This document shows, one piece after another, positions 22,408 through 29,865 of a stretch of 30,513 bases of DNA (within the stretch, counting starts at the first letter, position 1; every line of letters begins with the position of its first letter). The stretch covers positions 1 through 30,513 of IMG/VR virus record IMGVR_UViG_3300008267_000231, one strand, 5' to 3'. The notes under the pieces were generated by a model, which did no database searches, was not told where the DNA came from, and worked only from the letters and a program-made list of their open reading frames with translations. The stretch is from a virus. A program made the translations under genes and the position numbers.

Positions 22408-24824
22408 GTCGTCCTCAAGCCAAACGGTGTCTCACCAACGTGAATTGCCCTGATACGCGCAGAACCGGTCACAGCAAACTCGAATGTATCTGACCGATAT
22501 CCCGGTGGCAGGCGGAATATGTCGGAGTTAGACACAGTGACATTGCAGACAAGCTGCTTATTAGCCCACAACCTGAAGGACACAGGGTACGATCCCGTTA
22601 CTTCTTTAAGAGCAGTCGTATTTATCGGTGTGTTAGCCGTTATGTTTTGAGCATAGGCAGCAGTAATATCGGGTGTAAAGAATGGATCACCGTTTACCTG
22701 CATAGTGTTAAGAGCACCTGAGGTTGTTAGGGTGGCGCTTGTTGGACCATTCAATGTACCGAGTTCCGTAACCAGTGCGAACAGAGCCGTGTTAATGGTC
22801 GGGACCAATAGATTATTAGCAACGATAATTTCAGTATCTTCACTTGGCGTTGAGTAGTCGCCAACAACACGCGCAGCACCGAGGTTTATATAGTCCTTGG
22901 TGACGATCACCTTAGACTTCCACTCAAGTGGCTGGAGTTCTGTGCCTAGTTTATCCCATTCAGACAACGTGCCGGACTCGTCTGAGATGTAGTAGAACCT
23001 GTTGTACTTACTATCATAATAGGCAGTGGAAAACTCTATCGGGGTATCGATAAAAAACCCACCGACCTTATCCTCGCGTTCAAAGATAAATGATCCGGCG
23101 GAATGGGATGCAAAGTACTTACCCGCATAGAACGACGCAGTTATGGTAGTAGAATCTAACTCACTACCCCATGCTTCCCAATCATAAACAAGTTTAGTTA
23201 CGATATCGATACCGGCGGACGGGTTGTAGATGCCAAGTCCGCCATAGGTAGGGAACACAACGCCATACCCTACGTTTACAACTCCACGCTTAGATGTGCA
23301 TGGGAACGGAGCATCAATACGCGCAGACGCCATGTTAGCTGGTGTACTACCACTGACAAGATATGGATAGTTGTCTGTCAGGACGATAATAGACCCGGCT
23401 ATGGGGGATATGGCAACAATAGGCGAATCAAAGATAAGACGGTATTTAATAGGCCAAGCCCAAGGTTTCCCGGGTTCAGAGAAGCACAACTCGTTACCGA
23501 CAAAGCCAGCTAGGATATTGTTCTGGGCAGTAATAAGCCCCTTCATATCTGCGTCTGGGGCGTCGTAGTACAAAGATGATAATAGGGTTGTCAGACCATT
23601 CACATCGTAATCATCTGTGAACGAGGAACCTTCATAGTATCTGGAATCGGTAGTCTCTGGTTCCGAAACATCCCAGTAAAGAGTACCTGCGGTACAAGCT
23701 GTGGTAGCTTTAGTTGATCCAGCAGCGATATAGGTAAACGTATACTCATCCACTACAGACTGCACGGTTACATCAGTTACATCAAAAGTTGCGTCAGCAC
23801 CCGTACTAAAAGTAGTCCCGGATATCTTGATCTTGTCGCCAACGAGAAGGTTGTGATGTTCGGATACCTTCATCGTTACAGTGTTGGATGTACGTGATGC
23901 CTGTACCAAACTAAGCGGGAACCAGACTGTCCTCACACGGAAGTAATCTGTGCCTGAACTAGAGGTGATAGTGCGATACAACCTGAACCCAGTTATGAAA
24001 TTGTCACCGGCAGGGGCTGCTGTTGGTAGGTTAGTTACAGTTATAGTCTGCCCTTCTTTCACATACAGCGTCTCGGACAGATCACTAGGTACAGATTCTT
24101 CACCCCAAGGCGTTACCCACGTATAGATATAGTTACGTGTGTTTGTATTACCGGCGAGGTTTGCAGTTCCGTCTGATTCAGAAGTCGTCCCTACTGCCGT
24201 GCCGACGCTGTAGTATGTAAAGGTGGTATCATCTATAACAGTAACTTGGGCATTTGTTATATTGAACAACTTACCAACGGCGGATGTAAACCCTGCTATG
24301 GTAACTTTCTGCCCAGTATTTAGATCATGGTTACCGGAAGTGACGATTGTAGCAGTATTACCGGAGTCTCTAGCATACGACACAATAGTCTGTGAGCTAT
24401 AAGATGTAGCCGTTGTCACTGGTATCGTAGTCGGTAGTGGGAGTCCAAGATCATAGTACGCCGCTGGATATACGCCGCTACCATCGACAGCCAGTGCGTA
24501 GTTTGTTACCTTCGGAACTCCGTCACCGGTATAATAGATTCGCTGTTCTTCGTCATTTAGGGTGGTTGTGATAGCAACATCAACATCAGTAGTCCACGAC
24601 AGCCAACGGTTAATCGTAGGGTCACTCGTATCCCGCATAGGGTAAATAGTTTTGATATTGCCGTTCCTATTAACGCTACCTACGACTGTTGGTATGCGAT
24701 ACGGAATCAAGTCACCGGAGGATACTTTAGCATTGGACGCAATTTGAGCAGCAGCATCTGGTAGCAACTCAGGACTAATCCTAGGTGCTTTCCCTAAAAA
24801 CTTACTGACTTTAAATGCTGTCAC
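22404..24824 (-). CDS. Tail nozzle protein (T7 gp12-like tail tubular protein B)
   Basis: This 806-residue protein is close in size to T7 gp12 (about 790). The N-terminus (FLGKAPRISPELLPDAAAQIASN...GDLIPYRIP) and the block ND-EEQRIYYTGDGVPKV at about 90-106 are typical of podovirus nozzle proteins, which form the hexameric beta-propeller tip through which DNA leaves. Two related beta insertions lie at 156-224 and 312-384. The end (RLPPGYRSDTFEFAVTGSARIRAIHVG) is also typical. The start codon is GTG at 24822-24824, following the endolysin stop by four bases with GGGGT upstream; no in-frame ATG gives the conserved N-terminus. It heads the group of entry genes that includes the transglycosylase and giant protein. 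Confidence 0.9.
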   Translation of the reverse strand: MTAFKVSKFLGKAPRISPELLPDAAAQIASNAKVSSGDLIPYRIPTVVGSVNRNGNIKTIYPMRDTSDPTINRWLSWTTDVDVAITTTLNDEEQRIYYTGDGVPKVTNYALAVDGSGVYPAAYYDLGLPLPTTIPVTTATSYSSQTIVSYARDSGNTATIVTSGNHDLNTGQKVTIAGFTSAVGKLFNITNAQVTVIDDTTFTYYSVGTAVGTTSESDGTANLAGNTNTRNYIYTWVTPWGEESVPSDLSETLYVKEGQTITVTNLPTAAPAGDNFITGFRLYRTITSSSGTDYFRVRTVWFPLSLVQASRTSNTVTMKVSEHHNLLVGDKIKISGTTFSTGADATFDVTDVTVQSVVDEYTFTYIAAGSTKATTACTAGTLYWDVSEPETTDSRYYEGSSFTDDYDVNGLTTLLSSLYYDAPDADMKGLITAQNNILAGFVGNELCFSEPGKPWAWPIKYRLIFDSPIVAISPIAGSIIVLTDNYPYLVSGSTPANMASARIDAPFPCTSKRGVVNVGYGVVFPTYGGLGIYNPSAGIDIVTKLVYDWEAWGSELDSTTITASFYAGKYFASHSAGSFIFEREDKVGGFFIDTPIEFSTAYYDSKYNRFYYISDESGTLSEWDKLGTELQPLEWKSKVIVTKDYINLGAARVVGDYSTPSEDTEIIVANNLLVPTINTALFALVTELGTLNGPTSATLTTSGALNTMQVNGDPFFTPDITAAYAQNITANTPINTTALKEVTGSYPVSFRLWANKQLVCNVTVSNSDIFRLPPGYRSDTFEFAVTGSARIRAIHVGETPFGLRTT
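23673..23891 (-). repeat. Beta-domain repeat 2 within the nozzle protein
   Basis: Residues 312-384 contain EHHNLLVGDKIKISG...FDVTDVTVQSVVDEYTFTYIAAG, which align by eye with residues 156-224. Both copies end in a Thr/Ala-rich segment before returning to the nozzle core. Confidence 0.7.
24153..24359 (-). repeat. Beta-domain repeat 1 within the nozzle protein
   Basis: Residues 156-224 of the nozzle protein contain NHDLNTGQKVTIAG...FNITNAQVTVIDDTTFTYYSVG. The pattern (H-L-G-K-V-T-I-x-G, then TVxxVxDDTxFTY) recurs at 312-384, indicating an internal duplication of a beta-sandwich-like insertion. Confidence 0.7.
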
Positions 24825-24828
24825 TTTA

Positions 24829-25434
24829 CTACCCCGTAAACTTAGTGTAGGCGGCTGCTAGCTTAACATCATATTGGTTCTTTGCATAGCCGGGACCATT
24901 ATAACCTTTAGCAAATCCCGCCCAATCCAGTGCTTGCATTTTTGGTAGAAGACCAGATGTTTTGATGAATCCCGCCATATGACGCAACTGGCTTACCTCA
25001 GCATCCATAGCTTGCTTAACCATTTGATCGACTGAAGCGCATCCTACCATCTTAAAGTTAGAACCCATGACTTGGCCTAACCCCCAAGATGTTGACAGGA
25101 GTGCTGCGTCCGCGTCGATATCATAAGCCGCAGCAATCTCCGCATACACAGCGTCTGACCCCTTTGGGTATGGCTTCTCCCCCCACTTAGGGTATGCAAG
25201 TCCCATAGCGACGGCCTGATCCAACTCAACAGGTTTTGCCTTGAGGTGCTTGAAGAAGTGATGGCGCTCAAACAAAGCTTTAGGACGCCCAGCTTTGTCA
25301 AACCCAGAACCGGCAGACTCCACAGAGAGGACAGCACGAAGAGCGGCCTCCTCAACACCGATCTCTGCTGCTACGGTAGCGACATCTTCTGGCTGCATAG
25401 GTAGTGCAGCGCCCTTAAAACCATCCATCGTCAT
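24829..25434 (-). CDS. Endolysin, N-acetylmuramidase (DUF3380-like)
   Basis: This 201-residue lysis enzyme should hydrolyse the glycan strand of peptidoglycan. It shows ALRAVLSVESAGSGF with the probable catalytic E39, GRPKALFERHHFF at 49-61, the TSWGLGQVMGSN segment at 115-126, a helix MDAEVSQLRHMAGFI, and FAKGYNGPGYAKNQYDVKLA near the end, all typical of the N-acetylmuramidase family. It has no signal peptide and so depends on the holin encoded just upstream. The first ATG forms an ATGA overlap with the holin stop; a second ATG two codons on (25428) is better spaced from AAAGGA, so the start is uncertain by two residues. Confidence 0.93.
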   Translation of the reverse strand: MTMDGFKGAALPMQPEDVATVAAEIGVEEAALRAVLSVESAGSGFDKAGRPKALFERHHFFKHLKAKPVELDQAVAMGLAYPKWGEKPYPKGSDAVYAEIAAAYDIDADAALLSTSWGLGQVMGSNFKMVGCASVDQMVKQAMDAEVSQLRHMAGFIKTSGLLPKMQALDWAGFAKGYNGPGYAKNQYDVKLAAAYTKFTG

Positions 25435-25958
25435 TCCTTTGGTGTCGAGTTATAAATCATCTGGTCTTTCTTCTGAGAGCCGGACGAAGAGCCGAAGTAG
25501 AAAGCAATGATGCCGCCCCAAGCTGTTTGTAGTGCGCCGAGGAGTAGCAGCAATGCCTCATTCCCTGTTGTCGGTAGTCCATAGATCAGTATGTAAATCA
25601 TAATAGAGAAAAATCCAACTGTAACTCCGATAGCCAAAGCCCGTGGAATCCAGTCTTTTGTTTCTTTCTGCATATCGCGGGCAGAAGCACGATCATCAGC
25701 AGCGATGCGTTCTAAATCAATGTCGAGGCTTTTCATTCTGACTTTGAAATCGGCGTCAATTTTCTTGACTACCGAAAGCTGCTCAGGGGAAGCCGATGAT
25801 AGAGCCGCAGAGAGTTCTTCCGCAGTTCCATTTTCATTACCCAGCAACGCTTGAGATAAAGCCTTCACACCCATACCAGCAAGCGGACCGCCGAGCGCGG
25901 TAGCAATACTAGGTGCAATAGAGCCGAGTAGCGGCCCGAATGTTTTAAGTAGGTCCAT
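25431..25958 (-). CDS. Holin of the GTA 3TM type
   Basis: This 175-residue membrane protein matches the 3TM holin family found in phages and gene transfer agents: a Gly/Ala-rich amphipathic N-terminus (residues 5-38), a charged helical middle with the family-like DDRASARDMQKE segment at 88-99, DWIPRALA, then two clear membrane spans at about 106-127 and 134-156 and a polar tail. It should permeabilise the inner membrane and release the muramidase, whose start overlaps its stop. I chose ATG 25958 because GGAGGT lies five bases upstream; an ATG at 25985 would add nine residues without a ribosome binding site. Its start overlaps the preceding gene by 14 bases. Confidence 0.88.
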   Translation of the reverse strand: MDLLKTFGPLLGSIAPSIATALGGPLAGMGVKALSQALLGNENGTAEELSAALSSASPEQLSVVKKIDADFKVRMKSLDIDLERIAADDRASARDMQKETKDWIPRALAIGVTVGFFSIMIYILIYGLPTTGNEALLLLLGALQTAWGGIIAFYFGSSSGSQKKDQMIYNSTPKE

Positions 25959-26199
25959 CTTTACCTCCGGTTGATTTGGAACCAAGCATGATTCCAGATA
26001 GTGTTCCTGTCAGGAATGTTGCGATTGGGGCGATTAACTTGAAAAATTCTTGGTCGTTTGGAGCCTGCCCATCAATCGGCTGTACAACAAATATCAGGCT
26101 GTAGAGCACTGCAAAGACGGTTCCAGTTAAGGTCAAGCACAGGCTGATGCCAATGACGAACTGGAGAAGGGCGTGGAGTTCATCCTCTTTAATTCTCAT
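25945..26199 (-). CDS. Two-TM small membrane protein, candidate second holin or antiholin
   Basis: This 84-residue protein starts at ATG 26199, which overlaps the lipoprotein stop (ATGA) and has GGTGG upstream; an upstream in-frame ATG at 26217 lacks a ribosome binding site. Two hydrophobic segments lie at about residues 11-38 and 53-73, joined by a polar loop (PIDGQAPNDQEFF), with a short charged N-terminus (MRIKEDELHA) and a Lys/Gly tail. The hairpin topology and position directly before the 3TM holin suggest a class II-like holin, antiholin or lysis-timing factor. No named family is recognised. Confidence 0.82.
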   Translation of the reverse strand: MRIKEDELHALLQFVIGISLCLTLTGTVFAVLYSLIFVVQPIDGQAPNDQEFFKLIAPIATFLTGTLSGIMLGSKSTGGKDGPT

Positions 26200-26378
26200 C
26201 TTGCCACCGATCCGCATGGATTTCGTTTTAACGTATCAGCAGTACACGTTCCAGATGCGGTGCAGATAGGTGGATTGCACTCGGCACTGTCCCAGTTAGC
26301 AGGGTCTTGACACGGGTATCGGTAGCGGTCTTCGCACCCTGCCAAAGCAATTAGCGTGATGATAAGAAAGTATTTCAT
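26196..26378 (-). CDS. Small Cys-rich lipoprotein, possible lysis accessory protein
   Basis: This 60-residue protein begins MKYFLIITLIALAGC, a type II signal with lipobox LAGC and lipidated C15. The mature part is short and rich in Cys (C23, C34, C39, C45, C55) and Pro, including RYRYPCQDPANWD. The ATG overlaps the stop of the preceding gene (ATGA) without its own ribosome binding site, and its stop overlaps the next start in the same way. Lipoproteins beside holin and endolysin genes are often outer-membrane spanins, but spanin o-subunits are usually Pro-rich and not Cys-rich, and no clear i-spanin partner is visible. Five extra cysteines suggest a disulfide-bonded periplasmic domain. Confidence 0.82.
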   Translation of the reverse strand: MKYFLIITLIALAGCEDRYRYPCQDPANWDSAECNPPICTASGTCTADTLKRNPCGSVAR

Positions 26379-26845
26379 TTTTGGGTAAACACCACCATCC
26401 CGATACCGACACATACAGAGAACAATATAACTGCACCGATTAACCAAAGACCCATAATCAAGTCTTTGCGGTTTTCCTCAGCTTCTTTCATTGCTGCTGC
26501 GGCTTGACGAGCCGCCTCTTTCCTCATTTCGGTAACCTCTTTTTGGATAGAGGTCCACGCAGCGATGCCATATGCACCTACAAATAAGTTGCGGGTATCC
26601 AACTGAAGCTGCTGTGCTTTAGCCTTAAGCGTATATAACTTTATGGCTTCGGCTTCATACTCAGCTTGAGATTGGAATAGTTTTTTCTTTCGCTTACCTG
26701 ATGTAAGTTGAGTGATCTGGGCGATACGCCCAAATAAACTACCAACCTTTTCGGCAACATCCAACATCTCATGGCCGGAATCTACAGCACCTTTAATGCC
26801 GTTATACAACGCCGTAGCTCCAGCAATGAGAGTGAATGGGTCCAT
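26375..26845 (-). CDS. Coiled-coil protein with C-terminal membrane anchor
   Basis: This 156-residue protein has a Gly/Ala-containing N-terminus (FTLIAGATALYNGIKGAV), a basic patch KRKKK at 51-55, long Ala/Glu/Lys-rich helices (about 57-125) and one hydrophobic span at about 129-152 (MGLWLIGAVILFSVCVGIGM), ending FTQK. This is a C-tail-anchored topology with a cytoplasmic coiled coil, opposite to a classic i-spanin. Its ATG follows the Lys/Met-rich gene after a one-base gap, and its stop overlaps the lipoprotein start, so the pair is translated together. The role is unknown; lysis control or membrane attachment during assembly are both possible. Confidence 0.8.
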   Translation of the reverse strand: MDPFTLIAGATALYNGIKGAVDSGHEMLDVAEKVGSLFGRIAQITQLTSGKRKKKLFQSQAEYEAEAIKLYTLKAKAQQLQLDTRNLFVGAYGIAAWTSIQKEVTEMRKEAARQAAAAMKEAEENRKDLIMGLWLIGAVILFSVCVGIGMVVFTQK

Positions 26846-26846
26846 A

Positions 26847-27005
26847 TCACATCTTCTTCTTCATCTTTGGCTTAACCATGCCGCCTTTTTTCATACCGTA
26901 TTCCATCTTCTCTTTCATAGGCGTCTCTTTGCCTTCATGCTTTTTCATCATACCTTTAGATGAGTACTTCTCTTTACCGCCGTATTCCATGATCATCTTA
27001 GCCAT
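26847..27005 (-). CDS. 52-residue Lys/Met-rich basic microprotein
   Basis: The frame from ATG 27005 to TGA 26847-26849 encodes a protein made largely of Lys, Met, Gly and Glu, with two related blocks: MIMEYGGKEKYSSKGMMKKH and MKEKMEYGMKKGGMVKPK. AGGGG lies eight bases before the ATG, and the stop is one base from the next ATG, so it fits the operon exactly. There are no hydrophobic spans or cysteines. I have the impression that similar short KxEYGGKExYxSK proteins occur among tail and lysis genes of other phages, but no function is known to me. The high charge suggests nucleic-acid or membrane-surface binding. Confidence 0.75.
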   Translation of the reverse strand: MAKMIMEYGGKEKYSSKGMMKKHEGKETPMKEKMEYGMKKGGMVKPKMKKKM

Positions 27006-27008
27006 AGT

Positions 27009-27194
27009 TCAAACCCCTTTCATAATTATAGTAGCGAGTATGCCAGCCATACCTAGGATCAATGCTGCGGCTGCGTTAAGCATGATCTTCTCTAACCTAT
27101 CCACACGCGTTATAAACGTATTGTAACGTTCTGCACAGACCGCTTCATGTGTAAGGAGCTGCTTTTCAATTTCTGCTGAGGTAGCCACCATCAT
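27009..27194 (-). CDS. XhlA-like coiled-coil protein with C-terminal TM segment
   Basis: From ATG 27194 this is 61 residues: a helical amphipathic part (SAEIEKQLLTHEAVCAERYN, then RVDRLEKIM) followed by a single membrane span at about 38-58 (AAAALILGMAGILATII). The layout matches XhlA/hemolysin-like holin partners. AAGGAG directly abuts this ATG, so initiation may instead use the next ATG (27191) or a GTG (27188), which are better spaced. The preceding fibre gene ends four bases upstream. An XhlA-like role in lysis or in anchoring is inferred from topology only. Confidence 0.72.
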   Translation of the reverse strand: MMVATSAEIEKQLLTHEAVCAERYNTFITRVDRLEKIMLNAAAALILGMAGILATIIMKGV

Positions 27195-27198
27195 CTCC

Positions 27199-28536
27199 TT
27201 ATACATAGACTGTAACAATTACACGACCGTTGCCGCCAGCGCCGCCGTTGCCAAGTTCTGAACCTCCCCCGCCACCGGCAGGAGTTGTCCCGTTGGAACC
27301 AGTACCTGAATCTGTAGCGCCGTCCCCGCCGCTTCCGCCGTATAGACTAGTACCGCGAACAGAACCGTTGTTGGCTTGTGAACCGTTGTACCCTCCGCCG
27401 CCTCCGCCGCCACCAAAAACAGCAAAGCCGCCTGTACTTTCAGTACCGGATACAGCACCGCCATTTCCGCCGCCTCCGCCTCCGCCTCCAAATACGCTAC
27501 GGGCATCATTGCCAAAGCCCCAAGGAATATTACCGACTGCGGCTGCGGCTGTTGCTGGGAAGTCTGTATATGCTGTGTTGAGAACACCGCGTTGAGTAGA
27601 AGTAGCCACAGCACTTCCTGAACTATTAAACGCCCCATGCCCTCCGCCAATAGCACCGCCAGCTCCGGGAGAAGTTGAAGTCCCGCTAACTCCGGCAGAC
27701 ATCTCTCCGCCGCCTCCGCCTCCGCCGCCTCCAACAGCACCGCCTCCGCCGCCCCCAGCGTAAGCGGTTACGTAAGCACCGAATGTAGTATTCTCTCCGG
27801 CGGTTCCGGCTGTATTAGATGCTGCTGAACCCGCTCCGCCTCCTCCTACAACGACAGATACAGTTGATGTCACGTCAGCCAAACTCATCCAGCGTTCAAG
27901 ATACCCACCACCGCCACCGCCGCTTCCGCCTCCACCTGAAGCTGCTCTACCTCCGCCGCCACCGCCGCCCCAGCATTGGATACGTATAAGAGACCCGGCA
28001 CTTGTGGGTTTAGTCCAAGTCTGGGTAGCGCCTGAAGTTGTGAACGCAAAAGTATCTGTCTGGACGATACCGTTTGTCTCGGTGAGTGCTGTGATTCTAC
28101 CTTTAGAATTTATAGTGGCTGTGAGGAACTTACCTAAACCACCGACTGGACCGATTGCACTAACGATATTATCCAGCTTACCATTTGTTACAGACAGGTC
28201 TGTATAGTCCGCAGTGATAAGAAGCCGGTTTGGTAGTTCGTTAAATAGTGCAGCCACTGGGCGGAGTTCTACTCTGTCACCTGCAGTAAACGTAGTTGCT
28301 GTCGTACCATCTTGACTACGAACGATTGTGAATACGTCAGTCGATCTATCAGTAACTTTTACAATCTCGGTAACGCCGCTGGACTTGATAAGAGTAACAT
28401 AAAAGTAATTACCGGAAGCAACAGACGCAGATGGAAACCTAGCTCCATGACCAGAAGCCACGGTCATGGTTGTGGCTACAGAGGTTAACGCGCTGAAGAG
28501 CGTACTAAAAGCATTATTGGCTACTTGGACGCCCAT
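27199..28536 (-). CDS. Glycine-rich tail fibre/adhesin
   Basis: This 445-residue protein has an N-terminal module (residues 1-105) shared with the other fibre gene, a short linker (GLGKFLTATINSKGRIT), and a C-terminal region from about residue 190 made of poly-Gly runs (up to nine in a row) separated by short loops. This resembles polyglycine-II sandwich adhesins such as those at the tips of S16-type long fibres, where the loops between Gly helices contact the receptor. It ends RVIVTVYV. GGAG about seven bases upstream of the ATG lies in the end of the small XkdW-like gene. The shared N-terminus probably attaches it to the tail; the tip is the host-range determinant. Poly-Gly DNA could slip during replication. 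Confidence 0.88.
   Translation of the reverse strand: MGVQVANNAFSTLFSALTSVATTMTVASGHGARFPSASVASGNYFYVTLIKSSGVTEIVKVTDRSTDVFTIVRSQDGTTATTFTAGDRVELRPVAALFNELPNRLLITADYTDLSVTNGKLDNIVSAIGPVGGLGKFLTATINSKGRITALTETNGIVQTDTFAFTTSGATQTWTKPTSAGSLIRIQCWGGGGGGGRAASGGGGSGGGGGGYLERWMSLADVTSTVSVVVGGGGAGSAASNTAGTAGENTTFGAYVTAYAGGGGGGAVGGGGGGGGGEMSAGVSGTSTSPGAGGAIGGGHGAFNSSGSAVATSTQRGVLNTAYTDFPATAAAAVGNIPWGFGNDARSVFGGGGGGGGNGGAVSGTESTGGFAVFGGGGGGGGYNGSQANNGSVRGTSLYGGSGGDGATDSGTGSNGTTPAGGGGGSELGNGGAGGNGRVIVTVYV
27230..27975. repeat. Low-complexity GGN/CCN-rich tract in the fibre gene
   Basis: The + strand shows repeated CCGCCTCCGCC-like runs, the complement of poly-Gly codons. They are irregular and interrupted by loop-coding sequence, so this is a coding low-complexity tract and not a satellite. 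It creates long false open frames rich in Pro on the + strand and Ala/Leu/Glu on the - strand. Confidence 0.8.
28222..28536 (-). repeat. Fibre N-terminal module, copy 1
   Basis: Residues 1-105 of the Gly-rich fibre align almost without gaps with the second fibre: NNAFSTL, MTVASGHGARFP, GNYFYVTLI, TDVFTIVRSQDGT, TAGDRVELRPVAALF. This is probably the domain that attaches to the tail or to a base fibre. Confidence 0.85.
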
Positions 28537-28540
28537 TAGA

Positions 28541-28852
28541 TCACTCCGGCTTTGGGTACTTAGCTTTTACGGTAAGGCAGTCAGATATGTACTGGTTCAT
28601 CTGACCCTGATCATTCTTAACAACGGCATCAAGATAGTCAAATATTGGCGGGTACTCAGCAGCGCGTTTACGTGAGTATTCATTCCGGTCCCATGCAGCC
28701 TGAAGGCGATCAACTTCTGCTAGGAGCGCCGCTTCTTCAGGTTTATCAATCTGAATATCAAGCCAGACAAGACCGGAATAATCCGACCCGTGCAACCGCC
28801 AAGTTGCGTTGGGACAAAGAGACTGAATCGCATGAGTAATATCGTACCTCAT
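28541..28852 (-). CDS. XkdW-like small tail protein, possible fibre assembly factor
   Basis: This 103-residue protein has an N-terminal alpha/beta part (MRYDITHAIQSLCPNATWRL, LVWLDIQ) and a helical C-terminus with RAAEYPPIFDYLDAVVKNDQ and YISDCLTVKAKYPKP, a pattern I associate with XkdW-like and fibre-associated phage proteins. It sits between two fibre genes and starts within an ATGA overlap of the upstream fibre stop; four bases separate it from the Gly-rich fibre. A role in fibre folding or attachment is inferred from this placement. It has no signal peptide or membrane span. Confidence 0.8.
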   Translation of the reverse strand: MRYDITHAIQSLCPNATWRLHGSDYSGLVWLDIQIDKPEEAALLAEVDRLQAAWDRNEYSRKRAAEYPPIFDYLDAVVKNDQGQMNQYISDCLTVKAKYPKPE

Positions 28853-29865
28853 TGCGTGATCTCCTGAATGATTAGATAGCTTGTGACAAGTTCATAGTCT
28901 GCCGCCCCAGCATTAGTATTGTTCACCGCACGATTTTGATAGAAAGTTCTAGCGGCTGTACCGGATGTTCTAAACCAAAACGTATAGGAGATTGCAGACG
29001 TTGTAGCAGGAGAGTCAACATATGCCATATACCTATGTTGAGGTGTGGAAGCAGCATTGGCGTCGTAAAAATCTGGCATCCAACCGGACCAGTAGTCAGA
29101 ACTTGTAGAGTTAATACCTATTTTAGTCCCGTTTCGTTTTATATGGAAGGTATTACCGTCGCTAGTTTCACCTGATAACCCCCACCCTATGAGTACTTTA
29201 CTAGTAGAAAATTTTGGGGTGAAACTAGAAGCAAAACTTGAAATCTCGGCTTCTCCGCCTGCCCCTGCGGCTGAATAGGTCGTAACGGCATCAACAAACA
29301 ATGTCTGGGTTTGGATGATCATACCCGGTGCCACGATTGAACCTACTGTTGCTCCGGTTACAGAACCTAACCCCGTAGTAGTAATCTTATGTCCTGTCGG
29401 AACATTGATAACATTGGATGGCCCGCGCAGTTCAGGCACAATGAGAGTACCCGACATCGTATCGCCGGTTTTCTTAACGACTTCCTGAACCTGTGGAACT
29501 TGAGTAGTTATTGCTCCAGATGGGACAGCGAGTGCGCCAGTAAGAGTGCCTCCGCCTAAAGATAGCTTATCGTCAAACAATGCGGCAGTGGGACGTAGCT
29601 CAATTCGATCACCGGCAGTGTAGGCACTGGCTGCAGTCCCATCTTGACCACGGAGAATTGTAAAAACATCCGTAGCCCTAGCTGTTACTTTAACAACTTC
29701 ATATTGATTGGAGCTATTGATAAGGGTGGCATAGAAGAAATTACCGCTTGAGATAGTTGGAAACCGAGCACCCTCTCCGCTAGCCACGGTAAGGCTAGTG
29801 GCCCCCGAAGCAATACTTGAGAGCAGCGTACTGAAAGCATTGTTCTTAACAAGTGCGATTCCCAT
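28849..29865 (-). CDS. Tail fibre protein with shared N-terminal module
   Basis: This 338-residue protein begins with the same module as the Gly-rich fibre (residues 1-103), followed by LSLGGGTLTGAL and VVKKTGDTMSGTLIVP, both standard shaft segments of phage fibres, and a C-terminal beta-rich domain at about 195-338 (FTPKFSTSKVLIGWGLSG, HIKRNGTKIG, YELVTSYLIIQEI) resembling receptor-binding tips of aquatic phages. AAGGA lies six bases before the ATG. Its stop overlaps the XkdW-like gene. It probably forms a second, different receptor-binding fibre on the same attachment module. Confidence 0.88.
   Translation of the reverse strand: MGIALVKNNAFSTLLSSIASGATSLTVASGEGARFPTISSGNFFYATLINSSNQYEVVKVTARATDVFTILRGQDGTAASAYTAGDRIELRPTAALFDDKLSLGGGTLTGALAVPSGAITTQVPQVQEVVKKTGDTMSGTLIVPELRGPSNVINVPTGHKITTTGLGSVTGATVGSIVAPGMIIQTQTLFVDAVTTYSAAGAGGEAEISSFASSFTPKFSTSKVLIGWGLSGETSDGNTFHIKRNGTKIGINSTSSDYWSGWMPDFYDANAASTPQHRYMAYVDSPATTSAISYTFWFRTSGTAARTFYQNRAVNNTNAGAADYELVTSYLIIQEITQ
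29557..29865 (-). repeat. Fibre N-terminal module, copy 2
   Basis: Residues 1-103 of this fibre match copy 1: NNAFSTL, LTVASGEGARFP, GNFFYATLI, TDVFTILRGQDGT, TAGDRIELRPTAALF. Protein identity looks high while the DNA has drifted, so the duplication is not recent. Confidence 0.85.

Noticed and set aside
27219-27740. Long Ala/Glu/Leu-rich frame on - and Pro-rich frame on + in the fibre gene
   Set aside because: Both are off-frame readings of the GGN-rich poly-Gly tract.
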